From positions 1 through 64,000 of the forward strand of contig NZ_FMZU01000028.1 in assembly GCF_900101545.1 (NCBI RefSeq): 64,000 bases of DNA. Reading direction: 5' to 3'. A program made the translations under genes and the position numbers. Shown here piece after piece: positions 1 through 7,678 of the stretch; within the stretch, counting starts at the first letter, position 1, and each line of letters begins with the position of its first letter. This DNA comes from Variovorax sp. CF079. Lineage in GTDB: Bacteria > Pseudomonadota > Gammaproteobacteria > Burkholderiales > Burkholderiaceae_C. A model generated the notes under the pieces. That model was not told the DNA's origin and ran no database searches. It worked only from the letters and a program-made list of their open reading frames with translations.

Positions 1-171
1 GAGTTCAGGATTGAGTTCTCGGTAACCGCCGACTTCGCGCCACAGGATGTCATGGCGCACACCTTGCGCCGCCATGGTGACTTTGTCATATGGGGCCCAG
101 GCCTCTTCCACCGCGCCTTTGGAGTCCAGCCGGCATGCATACTGACCGTCCGCTGGTCTTCGCCGCGATAG
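1..171 (+). CDS. 3' end of a cupin-like protein (partial)
   Basis: The window opens inside a reading frame that stays open for 56 codons and stops at a TAG (169-171). The last residues contain a pattern like FVIWGPGLFHRAFGV followed by ILTVRW, the sort of final beta strands with a His seen in small cupin-fold proteins. The 5' part lies outside the window, so the cupin call is inference from about 56 residues and could be wrong. It reads toward the SUKH gene that starts 55 bp downstream. Confidence 0.45.
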   Translation, partial: EFRIEFSVTADFAPQDVMAHTLRRHGDFVIWGPGLFHRAFGVQPACILTVRWSSPR

Positions 172-226
172 ACGGCAGGCGGCCATAAGCTGATCTTCGA
201 CCCAGGCTTTCAATGAAAGGGATTTG

Positions 227-1321
227 ATGCCGTTTGGTGTGGTTGAGCGCTACGTGCAGGCTGCAGAGGAGGCGTTGGGCGTCGGCCTTCCGACGTCGTA
301 TCGCCTAGCCATGATGAAGAGCAATGGAGGCTCGGTCGCAACCGAGTACGACGATTGGAAGCTGTATCCAATCGTGGGCGAGATCGATAGGATGAGGCTC
401 GCCCGCACCCTAAAGGGCGTCGTTCCTAAGACACAACGAGCTCGCAGCTTGCGGGGGTTCCCACCAGGCGGAGTCGCGCTCGGAAACAACGGGAAAGGCG
501 ACCACCTCGTTTTCCTTGCGGACGGCCCGGGGCTTTCGTCGGCGGTCTTCGTCTGGCGACATAAGAAGGGCGAACTGGTCCGTATCGCGGATGATTTCTC
601 TGGCCTGGCGGCCGTCGGGGCAGAGTTCAGCCAGAAGCCGCCATTCGAAATGCCTCGAGCCCGCGTCTACTTCTGTGGTTACCTCGTATTCGTCATGGCC
701 GCTGTCGTTGTCCTCGTCACATGGGGCAAGGACATTTCACTCGGCCTGAACGTGGAGGTATTCAAGGTTATTGCCGGCATACTCGGCACCGGTCTGCTTG
801 GCGCATTCGCGGCTATCGCGCTTCGCGAGCTGAGCGCAGCGAAGGAGCGCCGCGAAGCTGAACGGGGTTTGCGCCGACAGATGCTTACAGACGTCGTTGA
901 GGTGTACAACTTGGTAAAGGCAATTCGCCGAACACTTCGAGCGGAGGCTATCCGCCCGGCACACACGGACCCGGCGGCGCACGTCATAAAGTCACGATAC
1001 GTTGACCTGCTGCCACGGTTAAGCGAAGCGCAGCTCCGTCTAGAGTCCCAGATGCGTCTGATTGAAGGAAACAGGTCCACGTATCTGGAGCCCGCCAAGT
1101 TGCTGAAGCTTCTCGGAGATGCCGAGAAATACCTGGGAGCGCTTGTCTCCGAGTGGGAGGAAAATTCTGGCCTCCTCCTTGACGCTCCCGCCCTCAATCC
1201 CCTGGAGCACTTCCTTGTACTGCGCTGCTTTGTAGCTGGCGCGCCGCGAAGCTTCAAGGCGGGCTTCGCGAGGCCCATAGCGACGGCGCTCGGGAGGCTG
1301 GGAGCGTCGATATCCAAGTGA
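227..1321 (+). CDS. SUKH (SMI1/KNR4)-like domain fused to a membrane hairpin and helical domain
   Basis: A 364-aa protein in three parts. Residues ~1-145 look like a SUKH/SMI1-KNR4 domain: an amphipathic start with LPTSYRLAMMKSNGG, a central GVALGNNGKGDHLVFL and a VFVWRHKKGE strand. Two hydrophobic helices follow at ~148-165 and ~180-200, then a charged, probably coiled-coil C-terminal half starting with RELSAAKERREAERGLRR. The ATG at 227 is preferred; a TTG sits one codon upstream. SUKH proteins are known as immunity proteins in polymorphic-toxin systems and as scaffold-like proteins. A SUKH domain tethered to the inner membrane with a cytosolic helical tail is unusual and I do not know its function. 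No toxin gene is next to it. Confidence 0.7.
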   Translation: MPFGVVERYVQAAEEALGVGLPTSYRLAMMKSNGGSVATEYDDWKLYPIVGEIDRMRLARTLKGVVPKTQRARSLRGFPPGGVALGNNGKGDHLVFLADGPGLSSAVFVWRHKKGELVRIADDFSGLAAVGAEFSQKPPFEMPRARVYFCGYLVFVMAAVVVLVTWGKDISLGLNVEVFKVIAGILGTGLLGAFAAIALRELSAAKERREAERGLRRQMLTDVVEVYNLVKAIRRTLRAEAIRPAHTDPAAHVIKSRYVDLLPRLSEAQLRLESQMRLIEGNRSTYLEPAKLLKLLGDAEKYLGALVSEWEENSGLLLDAPALNPLEHFLVLRCFVAGAPRSFKAGFARPIATALGRLGASISK

Positions 1322-1468
1322 TTGGCGATGCCATCTAACCAATCGCTGGAGGCGCTACGTCCTTTGGCCTTCGCCCGCAGGTGAGTTCAAGCGTTGAGCG
1401 ACTGCTTTCTGGCTTTCCTTGCATGCTCTGAAACGCAGCTCTGGGCCCTTCGCGATGGCGCCGCGTCC

Positions 1469-1482
1469 GGCTACAGTCGGCC
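1469..1482 (+). repeat. Interspersed intergenic repeat, copy 1 (core GGCTACAGTCGGCC)
   Basis: This 14-bp core occurs exactly four times in the window and only between genes. Copy 1 lies between the SUKH gene and the YCII gene. Upstream similarity to copy 2 extends about 30 bp (a GGGCCCTT and CGC-rich stretch). Confidence 0.7.
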
Positions 1483-1566
1483 AGAAGCGGTCAACCACGT
1501 AGCCGCCTCGCGCCCCGATGGCAATCGGTCCAGCGGGCTGCGCACCGAACTCAACCGAAGGACCGA

Positions 1567-1911
1567 ATGATCACGAAATTCCTTATCTCCTTTCCTGCAA
1601 GGGCGATGGATGTCCCGGCACAGGACCTCGCCGCCGTGGGTGAAGCTGCGCGCGAGGTCATACGCGAGGCGAAGGCTGCAGGCGTGTACGTCTTCGGTGG
1701 TGGCATCAACGAAGATGTCGCACCGCTCATGGTCGCCTCAGACGGCGCGGTCACAACCGAAACCTATCCCCAGACGAAGGATTTCGACGGCGGCTTCTGT
1801 GTCCTGCAGCTTCCGTCGCGCGAAGCCGCCATCCTGTGGGCTGCAAAGATCGCCAAAGCTTGCCGCTGCTCGCAGGAACTCCGCGAGTTTGGGTATGACC
1901 CCGAGAGTTGA
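1567..1911 (+). CDS. YCII/DGPF-domain protein
   Basis: A 114-aa single-domain protein of the dimeric alpha/beta-barrel YCII (DGPF) family. It starts with a strand MITKFLISFPA, then a helix, GVYVFGGGI, a paired strand TYPQTKDFDGGFCVLQL and a final helix rich in Ala and Lys. Members resemble YciI and are often annotated 'PhnB-like' or 'transcription initiation protein'; their biochemical role is mostly unknown. The ATG at 1567 follows a purine-rich GAAGGACCG. It stands alone, with intergenic repeat sequence upstream. Confidence 0.75.
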   Translation: MITKFLISFPARAMDVPAQDLAAVGEAAREVIREAKAAGVYVFGGGINEDVAPLMVASDGAVTTETYPQTKDFDGGFCVLQLPSREAAILWAAKIAKACRCSQELREFGYDPES

Positions 1912-2062
1912 CGGGCAGGGCCCGCAGCCGGCCAGAAGAAGCGGTCGGTCGCAGCCGCGCTCTATTCGCAGGAATCTCAACGTGGGGTACGTCGTCTCGA
2001 CGACTGCCTTCTGGGGGCAAGTGATCAACTTCTGGCAGGGACGGGGCTTCATTCGCAAATAA

Positions 2063-2086
2063 GGCCCTGCCGAAGTTGGCAGGGCC
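2063..2086 (-). terminator. Rho-independent terminator candidate of the MazF-type operon
   Basis: A perfect 9-bp stem (GGCCCTGCC / GGCAGGGCC) with a 6-nt loop, starting 20 bp beyond the toxin stop codon. Read on the minus strand it is followed by a short T-rich tract (TTATTT). The stem is strong and the U tract is weak. Confidence 0.6.
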
Positions 2087-2105
2087 GAAAGATGCGATAG
2101 ACAGC

Positions 2106-2531
2106 TCAGAAGCTCTTGGGTTGATTCCTGGCTTCCATGATTGCTGATTGAAGCTTGCGCTTCACTATGGCATCCTGAAGGTCAAGCCGCCCGCGCCGAG
2201 GGTATCTTGGCGTCTTGCCGGGCGCGGGCGCGAACCAGGCGTCATCAAAGGAAAGCCGGTGATGATTGACCAGGTCAAACTTGGTTGCCTTGGTTAAGCC
2301 CGTTTTGGCGCTGGCCTCAATGACGAACTCTCCCGGGTACACCGCTGTGGTGTTCTGGGATGTGGCGTATGCGACTACCACAACAGAACCGGCCGGGTCA
2401 TCGGTCGCCTCTTCGACTTGAAGCACTAAGGCCGGGCGGTTCTTGGGGCCTGGCACGCCCATTTCCTGCGGAAAGCTGCACTCAACAATGTCGCCGAGTT
2501 TGGGCCGCGGTTTCCAGTAGTTCCTGCTCAC
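2106..2531 (-). CDS. MazF/PemK-family type II toxin
   Basis: A 141-aa protein of the PemK/MazF endoribonuclease fold. The N-terminal region has the family hallmark in which the protein enters its barrel: GDIVECSFPQ, then GPKNRPALVLQV, followed by VVVAYATSQ and EFVIEA. MazF proteins cleave single-stranded mRNA at short motifs and are neutralised by the upstream antitoxin. The start overlaps the antitoxin stop by 4 bp, the usual translational coupling. At 141 aa it is longer than classic MazF (~110 aa) because of a C-terminal helical extension. It looks intact. Confidence 0.85.
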   Translation of the reverse strand: MSRNYWKPRPKLGDIVECSFPQEMGVPGPKNRPALVLQVEEATDDPAGSVVVVAYATSQNTTAVYPGEFVIEASAKTGLTKATKFDLVNHHRLSFDDAWFAPAPGKTPRYPRRGRLDLQDAIVKRKLQSAIMEARNQPKSF

Positions 2532-2797
2532 AGCAGCGAGTCGATGACCTTACCTCTCCTTTTTGGTTCGGCCTTCGCGATGGCTTGGTGCTGTATCTTG
2601 GTGAGTGGCATCAATTTCTCCGTGTCCTGTTCGACGAAAACCTCGTCTCGCAGTCTAGCGAGTGCGTACAGGACGGTTTGGGTTTCGTTGAAGCCCAATT
2701 TTTTGGCCAGCGCCCGCAGCGCGTCTCTCGACACGGTAGTCAGCGTGTCGTCTTTGAAATTCAGCTTAAGTGGCTGATGGCTGGTGGTGGCAGGCAT
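2528..2797 (-). CDS. Antitoxin of the MazF-type pair
   Basis: An 89-aa protein directly upstream of the toxin and overlapping it by 4 bp. It starts after a GGAG-type ribosome site. Residues ~20-55 have a strand followed by helices (TTVSRDALRALAKKLGFNE) consistent with a ribbon-helix-helix-like DNA-binding part; the C-terminal third is basic and probably wraps the toxin. I cannot assign a named antitoxin family. The position, the overlap and the palindromic operator 24 bp upstream make the antitoxin role likely. Confidence 0.75.
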   Translation of the reverse strand: MPATTSHQPLKLNFKDDTLTTVSRDALRALAKKLGFNETQTVLYALARLRDEVFVEQDTEKLMPLTKIQHQAIAKAEPKRRGKVIDSLL

Positions 2798-2820
2798 GGC
2801 GGCTCCGCGGATGGGTCTCT

Positions 2821-2858
2821 GGTATGTATATTATACATACCGCGTAGCTATATTGCAA
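2821..2858 (-). promoter_or_regulatory. Toxin-antitoxin promoter with embedded operator
   Basis: A perfect inverted repeat, GGTATGTATA and TATACATACC around one central T (2821-2841), lies 24 bp upstream of the antitoxin start. On the minus strand it contains a consensus -10 TATAAT (2830-2835). A -35-like TTGCAA lies at 2853-2858 with 17-bp spacing. A repressor on the palindrome would cover the -10, which is the normal autoregulation of a toxin-antitoxin operon. Confidence 0.8.
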
Positions 2859-3034
2859 GCTGACGTGCACCGCTGTTCATGAGGCGACCGAGGCGCCGAA
2901 CAGAACCGTTCCCCTCGAGCTGCTGTCCCACAGGGCGGTTGAGGCCGTCGGTCCGGCGATGACGCGCATGTGGCAGGATCCGGGCCAGGACCGGACCTCC
3001 GAAGCCGGCTCCCAATTCTGCTCAGGAGGACCCT

Positions 3035-3463
3035 GTGAATCGCGTAACCGAGGACTCGACTGCAAGACCGCCGCTGCTGGAAGACCCGACATATCCAGGG
3101 CGCTCCGGAGGGTACGTGACGCGCATCACCGGGAAGCTCTTGCAGGAATCTGCGATTGCTGGGCATCGCAACTTGTTCTTGCCCTCACCGACGTCGGCGA
3201 CGAGTTCGTACGTGTATGTAGGCTCGGACCCCAGCGGGACGCCTTTGTTTGAGGTGCCCGGTGAGTTTTACGCCGCCGTTTTCTCGCGAATCGAGGCTTT
3301 GTTCGGTCCTGGCGCGGTGGACTCCGTCGGGGAGCGCACCGTGGCTTACGGCGGTCGTTCGTTTGCAATCTCCATCAGCGTTCCTTCTGCAGAGCGATGC
3401 GGCGTAACGCTTGGCATCCGTCCAGTCGATGTAGAGGATGCGAACGCCAGGGATGCGCGGTAG
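3035..3463 (+). CDS. Conserved-looking hypothetical protein
   Basis: A 142-aa protein with a strong ribosome binding site (AGGAGG, 7 bp before the GTG at 3035), which decides the start. It has a disordered N-terminus and then an alpha/beta region with LFEVPGEFYAAVFSRIEALF and a Gly-rich turn TVAYGGRSFAISI. No family recognised and no signal peptide or membrane helix. Codon and base composition match its neighbours. The good ribosome site supports a real gene. Confidence 0.55.
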   Translation: MNRVTEDSTARPPLLEDPTYPGRSGGYVTRITGKLLQESAIAGHRNLFLPSPTSATSSYVYVGSDPSGTPLFEVPGEFYAAVFSRIEALFGPGAVDSVGERTVAYGGRSFAISISVPSAERCGVTLGIRPVDVEDANARDAR

Positions 3464-3586
3464 CAACTCCGGCCGCCAACAATCGGCCATGAGCGGACGT
3501 GCAGTCTCAAGCATCGGCGAGCTTGCAAACGAGCAGCGACTTGGTCTTAAACTGGTGAATGCTCAGGCGGTGCCAAGGAGAGAGCC

Positions 3587-4123
3587 ATGACAAGTGCGAC
3601 CCTGACCCACCGGCTTGCCCACCGCGACGAAATTGACGCGCTGAGGGCCTTGATGGACGCGGCAATATCCGAATTGCAGAAGCCCTTCCTCGACGAAAGC
3701 CAGATCGCGTCGAGCCGGGCGATCATGGGGCTGGACACCCAGCTCATCGATGATGGAACTTATTTCGTCGTGGAAGCGGACGGCAGGCTTGCAGGTTGCG
3801 GCGGATGGAGCCGCCGCGCCACCCTGTATGGCGGAGACCAGTCGCCCGGGCGCAGCGCTGTCCTGCTCGACCCGGCGAAGGATGCGGCGCGGGTCCGCGC
3901 CATGTACACCCACCCGCAACACACGCGCAAAGGCGTGGGTCGGCTGATTCTCTCGCTCTGCGAGGGGGCGGCGCGGTCCGAAGGCTTCAAGAAAGTGGAA
4001 CTGATGGCCACCATGGCAGGCGAGCCGCTCTACCGCGCCTGCGGCTATGAGCCATGCGAACGCCTCACGGACGACCGCGGCGGCGTTGCGGTCCCGATCT
4101 TGCGCATGAGCAAGCCGCTATGA
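3587..4123 (+). CDS. GNAT-family N-acetyltransferase
   Basis: A 178-aa acetyltransferase of the GNAT fold. The acetyl-CoA loop is visible as VRAMYTHPQHTRKGVGRLIL (R/Q-x-x-G-x-G/A), followed by the helix LCEGAARSEGFKKVEL and the C-terminal strand region ending in MAGEPLYRACGYEP. The start is fixed by AAGGAGAG 6-7 bp upstream of the ATG. It probably acetylates a small amine or protein N-terminus; the substrate cannot be read from sequence. Monocistronic. Confidence 0.88.
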   Translation: MTSATLTHRLAHRDEIDALRALMDAAISELQKPFLDESQIASSRAIMGLDTQLIDDGTYFVVEADGRLAGCGGWSRRATLYGGDQSPGRSAVLLDPAKDAARVRAMYTHPQHTRKGVGRLILSLCEGAARSEGFKKVELMATMAGEPLYRACGYEPCERLTDDRGGVAVPILRMSKPL

Positions 4124-4158
4124 AGCAATCCTGTCGCACGCCTGAACGGAGGTGTCAA

Positions 4159-4254
4159 GTGCCAGGTCGTTGGGAACGCCACTTCGATGAAGAGCGCGCC
4201 ACGCTCCAGCAGCTTCTGAACACCTACGAGGCCGCACGCAGGGGCAGTCAGTAA
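4159..4254 (+). CDS. Possible 31-aa small protein
   Basis: A short frame starting with GTG, preceded by CGGAGGTGTCAA, a good ribosome site. It encodes a charged helical peptide (ERHFDEERATLQQLLNTYEA). It follows the GNAT gene by 35 bp. No family known; support is only the ribosome site and plausible composition, so this may be chance. Confidence 0.25.
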   Translation: MPGRWERHFDEERATLQQLLNTYEAARRGSQ

Positions 4255-4337
4255 CCGCCCCTTCATTCGTGGCAGCAATGTCTGCTTCGGCGCGGCCGCT
4301 ATGTCGGCTCAGGGCCCTTTGCGCCGATAGCCCGTGC

Positions 4338-4351
4338 GGCTACAGTCGGCC
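4338..4351 (+). repeat. Interspersed intergenic repeat, copy 2
   Basis: Second exact copy of GGCTACAGTCGGCC. The flanking AGGGCCCTTTGCGCC upstream resembles the sequence upstream of copy 1, so the repeat unit is longer than the core, about 40 bp. Confidence 0.7.
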
Positions 4352-4404
4352 AAGACCGGAATTTCGCAGAATCTCCACCACTTTTCCCAAGAGCGACGTG
4401 CGAC

Positions 4405-4731
4405 ATGCACTCACCACACATTGAACAGTTGGCAAGGCCCGTGGTTGCTCTGGATGAAAGGAGCAAGGCCTCGTTTTGCATCTGGATCGCAGTTCAGGCG
4501 CGAGACGCTCTCAAGCCTGGAGAGGCCGAGCGAGTTGAGATCAGCCATGTTGTCGGAATGGGCGAGCAGAACTGCTCCAGCTTTCCCGGCCTGCTCGATG
4601 CGGTGGTCGCGCCGGCGCGCGAAGAGAAGCGTGCGAAGACCAAGGCAGCGACACCGGTAGCCGCCAAGAAGCGGCCTGCTGCGGCAAGAAAGCCCGCTGC
4701 GAAGAGGCGCCGAACCGCGCCGTGCGCCTGA
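4405..4731 (+). CDS. Small protein with a Lys/Ala/Arg-rich tail
   Basis: A 108-aa protein. The first ~70 residues form an ordered part (IEQLARPVVALDERSKASFC, then ERVEISHVVGMGEQNC). The last ~35 residues are a histone-H1-like tail with repeated AAKKRPAAARKPAAKRR. Such tails bind nucleic acid non-specifically in several Burkholderiales proteins. I do not recognise the N-terminal domain. The gene ends 9 bp before the MarR gene and may be co-transcribed with it. Confidence 0.5.
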   Translation: MHSPHIEQLARPVVALDERSKASFCIWIAVQARDALKPGEAERVEISHVVGMGEQNCSSFPGLLDAVVAPAREEKRAKTKAATPVAAKKRPAAARKPAAKRRRTAPCA

Positions 4732-4740
4732 CGACAAGAC

Positions 4741-5241
4741 ATGCCCAAGCCTCCCTTCAAGTCAGGTGACGCACCCAACCCGGCGTTCGAGTTGCCGCCC
4801 GTCGCGCGCGCCGGCATGCGCGAACTTCATCCGCAGGACGGCGCGCTACTGCTCATGCACTTCGCGTTCCGCGGCCTTGTGGTCAAGGCCGACGCCTTCC
4901 TTGCTGAGCACGGCCTCTCGCGTGTCCACCATCGCCTGCTCTATGCGGTAGCGCGCGCCGAGGGCATCTCGATCGGGCAATTGATCGAACTCCTGGGCGT
5001 GACGAAGCAGGCATTGCACCGCCCGCTCAAGTTCCTCCAGGACGCGGGCTACATCGTGGCCGAACGCAATGCGAGCCAGCACCGTTCGAAGAATCTGCGG
5101 TTGACCGCGCTGGGTGCGCGCATCGAGAAGCTGGCGTCTGAACACGAGCGCGATGCGATGGAATCGGCCCTGCAGACGGTGTCCCCCAACGAGCAGGACG
5201 CCTGGCGCAAGGTGATGACTGCGCTGGCCCGGCTGGCCTAG
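4741..5241 (+). CDS. MarR-family transcriptional regulator
   Basis: A 166-aa winged-helix regulator. The HTH is clear at ~82-105: ISIGQLIELLGVTKQALHRP, followed by the wing GYIVAERNASQHRSKNLRLT and a C-terminal dimerisation helix. MarR proteins usually repress a neighbouring gene and release DNA on binding a phenolic or other lipophilic ligand. Its C-terminus overlaps the convergent NTF2-like gene by 4 bp. The NTF2-like and thioesterase genes are candidate targets, but no operator was identified. Confidence 0.85.
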   Translation: MPKPPFKSGDAPNPAFELPPVARAGMRELHPQDGALLLMHFAFRGLVVKADAFLAEHGLSRVHHRLLYAVARAEGISIGQLIELLGVTKQALHRPLKFLQDAGYIVAERNASQHRSKNLRLTALGARIEKLASEHERDAMESALQTVSPNEQDAWRKVMTALARLA

Positions 5242-5690
5242 CGACTGGTAACCGGCGACGGGCGGGTATCCCACCAGGGGTGCACCGCAGCCAGTTGCGC
5301 GGCCGTGTCGGGGTACTCGCGGAAACGCGCGATCTTGCAGTCGGATGTTTCAAAGAGATGTGCCCAGTGGTTGACGTAGCGACGTTGCGTCGCGCACGAC
5401 GCGCACACCGCCCTGCCTGTCACGACCACGGCGGCGGCCTCTTCGTCGACCAGGAAGCGCGCGGGCTCGAACTCGTGGAAGACCAGATGCGCGTCCAGCC
5501 CGGCCACGAACGCCCTAATGCCGTCGCGTCCGCGATGGGCGCCTGCCCACGGCATGAACTCGATGAGCCCGGGCGCCTCGAACGCGCAGTCGTGTGTGAC
5601 CAGCGCGCACAGGGCGTCGAGATCGCGAGCCGCGAACGCCGCATAGCAGCTGCGCACGAGATGCAGCAGTTCGTCCCGCGGCGAGCGCAT
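5238..5690 (-). CDS. NTF2/SnoaL-like protein
   Basis: A 150-aa protein of the cone-shaped alpha+beta-barrel NTF2-like superfamily. The N-terminal helix LHLVRSCYAAFAARDLDALC is followed by LVTHDCAFEAPG, GRDGIRAFVAGL, and the core strands around FARFLVDEEAAAVVV; a HLFETSDCKIARFREY strand closes the barrel. Members include SnoaL cyclases, isomerases and many binding proteins of unknown ligand. It lies 3 bp downstream of the thioesterase gene on the same strand, so the two form an operon. Confidence 0.8.
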   Translation of the reverse strand: MRSPRDELLHLVRSCYAAFAARDLDALCALVTHDCAFEAPGLIEFMPWAGAHRGRDGIRAFVAGLDAHLVFHEFEPARFLVDEEAAAVVVTGRAVCASCATQRRYVNHWAHLFETSDCKIARFREYPDTAAQLAAVHPWWDTRPSPVTSR

Positions 5691-5693
5691 GGT

Positions 5694-6158
5694 TCAGGCC
5701 GGCTTGATCATCAGCGTCGCCGAAGCGAGCGCGTGCAACTTGCCGTCCTGCCCGCGAATCTCGGCGTTGCAGACGCCCATGCTGCGCGTCTTCTCGAGCA
5801 ACCGGCCGATCGCGACGTAGTCCACGTCCGCCACCAGCGGGCGCACGTACTTGACGTTGAGGTCTACGGTCGAATACGGCGTGCCGGCGTCCAGCGCCGA
5901 AAACAGCGCCAGCGCGGCGGCGCCATCGAGGCAGGTCGCGGCGAAGCCACCGTGGACCATGCCCGCGGGATTGAGGTGCCGCGCATCGGGCGTGACGGTC
6001 ATGCGAACTTCGCCTTGCTGCACGCTCGTCAGCTGCATCGGCATCGTGTGCGCAATGCCCGAGCGCTCGATACGTCCGGCCTGCAATGCCTGGAGCACCT
6101 GCAGACCGCTCATCGCGCGGACATCGACAGGCAGTGAATTTTCGGTAGCATCTTTCAT
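5694..6158 (-). CDS. PaaI-type hotdog acyl-CoA thioesterase
   Basis: A 154-aa hotdog-fold protein. The signature HLNPAGMVHGGFAATCLDGA contains the HGG and downstream Asp used by PaaI/YbgC-like thioesterases; further strands include TVDLNVKYVRPL and MGVCNAEIRG. It should hydrolyse an aromatic or short acyl-CoA in the cytoplasm. The ATG at 6158 is chosen because the frame upstream is non-conserved and overlaps the divergent gene. It heads a two-gene operon with the NTF2-like protein. Confidence 0.85.
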   Translation of the reverse strand: MKDATENSLPVDVRAMSGLQVLQALQAGRIERSGIAHTMPMQLTSVQQGEVRMTVTPDARHLNPAGMVHGGFAATCLDGAAALALFSALDAGTPYSTVDLNVKYVRPLVADVDYVAIGRLLEKTRSMGVCNAEIRGQDGKLHALASATLMIKPA

Positions 6159-6188
6159 GTCAACATTATTGACCTGAAAGCGCGAACG

Positions 6189-6629
6189 ATGCAAACGACA
6201 AGCTGGACGATCCTCCTGATCCTGAACATCCTGTGGTTCGGGATGGGCGCGTTTCATTTCTCATGGCGTTCCGAGGCCGCGGCCCGGATGCTCGTTCCGC
6301 GCGACCAACGGGCGAGTCCGCTGTTCCACACGCTGGGCGGCGCCCTCCGGTTCCTGGGCGGGCTCAACCTGGCGTTCATGGTGTTGTGCGCGCTGCTCCT
6401 GCTGTTCGCAGGCCTGTTCCCCGAGCGCCGTCAACTGGCGCTGTTCGCCGCGGCGGTGGCCGTGGCGCACGCAAGCCAGTTCGCGGTGAACATTCCGATG
6501 ATCGGCAAGCGGCGCCGCAACGAGCCCGGTGCGTGGCCCGTGCTCGAAGGGCCGATGACTTTCATCTTTGCGACGGACTGCGCGCTGATGGCTGCCAACG
6601 GCCTGTTCGCCGTGTGGAACGCGCTTTGA
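6189..6629 (+). CDS. Four-helix integral membrane protein
   Basis: A 146-aa protein with four predicted membrane helices: ~7-24, ~48-75 (Leu/Ala rich), ~82-102 and ~118-140. Short basic loops include the cytosolic GKRRRNEP. It is transcribed divergently from the thioesterase across only 30 bp. I do not recognise a family with a known function; several small 'hypothetical membrane' families have this layout. It converges on the broken methyltransferase downstream. Confidence 0.7.
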   Translation: MQTTSWTILLILNILWFGMGAFHFSWRSEAAARMLVPRDQRASPLFHTLGGALRFLGGLNLAFMVLCALLLLFAGLFPERRQLALFAAAVAVAHASQFAVNIPMIGKRRRNEPGAWPVLEGPMTFIFATDCALMAANGLFAVWNAL

Positions 6630-6699
6630 TTCTTTCTCCCCTGTGCGTCCAGAAAATTGCCGCAAATAGGGCAGGATGCGGCCCAGTTGCCGCCGTTCG

Positions 6700-7184
6700 C
6701 GATTGACCGGTTTCGGGGCGCCCTCTTGTGCTGGTCGCTGCGGCGCGTGACTCGACCTCTTGCGCAGTTTTCAAGAGCAAGGACAACGCGCGCTCCTCGG
6801 GCTTGATTTGGAACTCGTTGATGTAGAGCACGAACACAGGCACAAAGAGCAAGGCCAGCAAGTTTGACAAGTAAACGGCCATGCAAGCAGGTAGAGCAGA
6901 AGACTGAGGTACATCGGATTGCGCGTGAAGCGAAAGACTCCGCTAGTGACCAGAGCCGATATAGCCGTGGACCTGGTTTGATTGATCGTGGGTCCTGCCC
7001 GCCAGAACGAGCCCATGCCTGCGACGCCGAAAACTAGGCCAACCGAAGCAAGAACAAGGGCAACCGATACGCGAAGTCCAGGCGGCACTTCAACCGGCGC
7101 CACCAGCGAGGACACGAGCCACATGAGGACGCCGAAAAGCAGCGCCACGGCGGGAGGCGGGACCTTCAGCTCAAGCGAGCTCAT
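6700..7184 (-). pseudogene. Frameshifted isoprenylcysteine carboxyl methyltransferase-family gene
   Basis: The frame from 7184 encodes the first three membrane helices and the family motif GVFRFTRNPMYLSLLLYLLAW. It then leaves the family pattern at about 6883. The next frame resumes exactly where expected with AVYLSNLLALLFVPVFVLY and FQIKPEERALSLL. One missing G in GCATGGCC explains the shift. The last ~20 residues (normally a Y-x-x-YxxRV-RRW end) are also disrupted. This ICMT/phospholipid-methyltransferase-like membrane enzyme is therefore inactive unless the frameshift is a sequencing error. Confidence 0.7.
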
Positions 7185-7316
7185 GGCAACGAAGGTGGGG
7201 CATAAGCAGGCGCAGTTTTGCGCCCTAACACCGACACCCGACGCAGATGGGCGGCGCCGAACCAGGGCGTTTGCGCTGGGGGTGACAGCGACTCCGGAAG
7301 TCGCGTCATGGCGCTG

Positions 7317-7628
7317 TCACACGACCCTCAGAATCTCCCAGCGCGGCGTCGCCGAGACAATATGGGGCTCCAGATCCTTGCTCCACTGCTTGTGGGCTTC
7401 AATGGCGCCCAGCTTGGTCCAGGAATCGTTCAGCTCGGCAAGGTCTTGAACGGTGACTTCCAGTTCGATGGTGGATTCCAATGCCCCGATCGAACCGGTC
7501 GTGAGGCGCAGCATTTCGGCGCTCCAGCCAACCTGTTCCCCAATGTCGCCACACCACGTTTTCAGGGCGTCGATGACGGTCTGCTTGTGCCCGAAGCGGG
7601 CGTCGATGTGCCAGCGCGCAATCATCAT
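7317..7628 (-). CDS. Hypothetical dimeric alpha/beta-barrel-like protein
   Basis: A ~103-aa protein starting MMIARWHIDARFG after an AAGGAGACAC ribosome site, which decides the start against a longer upstream frame. The pattern strand-helix-strand (WHIDARFGHKQTVIDALKTW, ESTIELEVTVQDLAEL, PRWEILRVV) fits a ferredoxin-like ABM-type fold. No catalytic signature. It follows the methyltransferase gene on the same strand by ~50 bp and may be co-transcribed. Confidence 0.65.
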   Translation of the reverse strand: MMIARWHIDARFGHKQTVIDALKTWCGDIGEQVGWSAEMLRLTTGSIGALESTIELEVTVQDLAELNDSWTKLGAIEAHKQWSKDLEPHIVSATPRWEILRVV

Positions 7629-7678
7629 GATGTGTCTCCTTTCAACATGGACAACAACAAAACGCTGTCGGTGACGTG

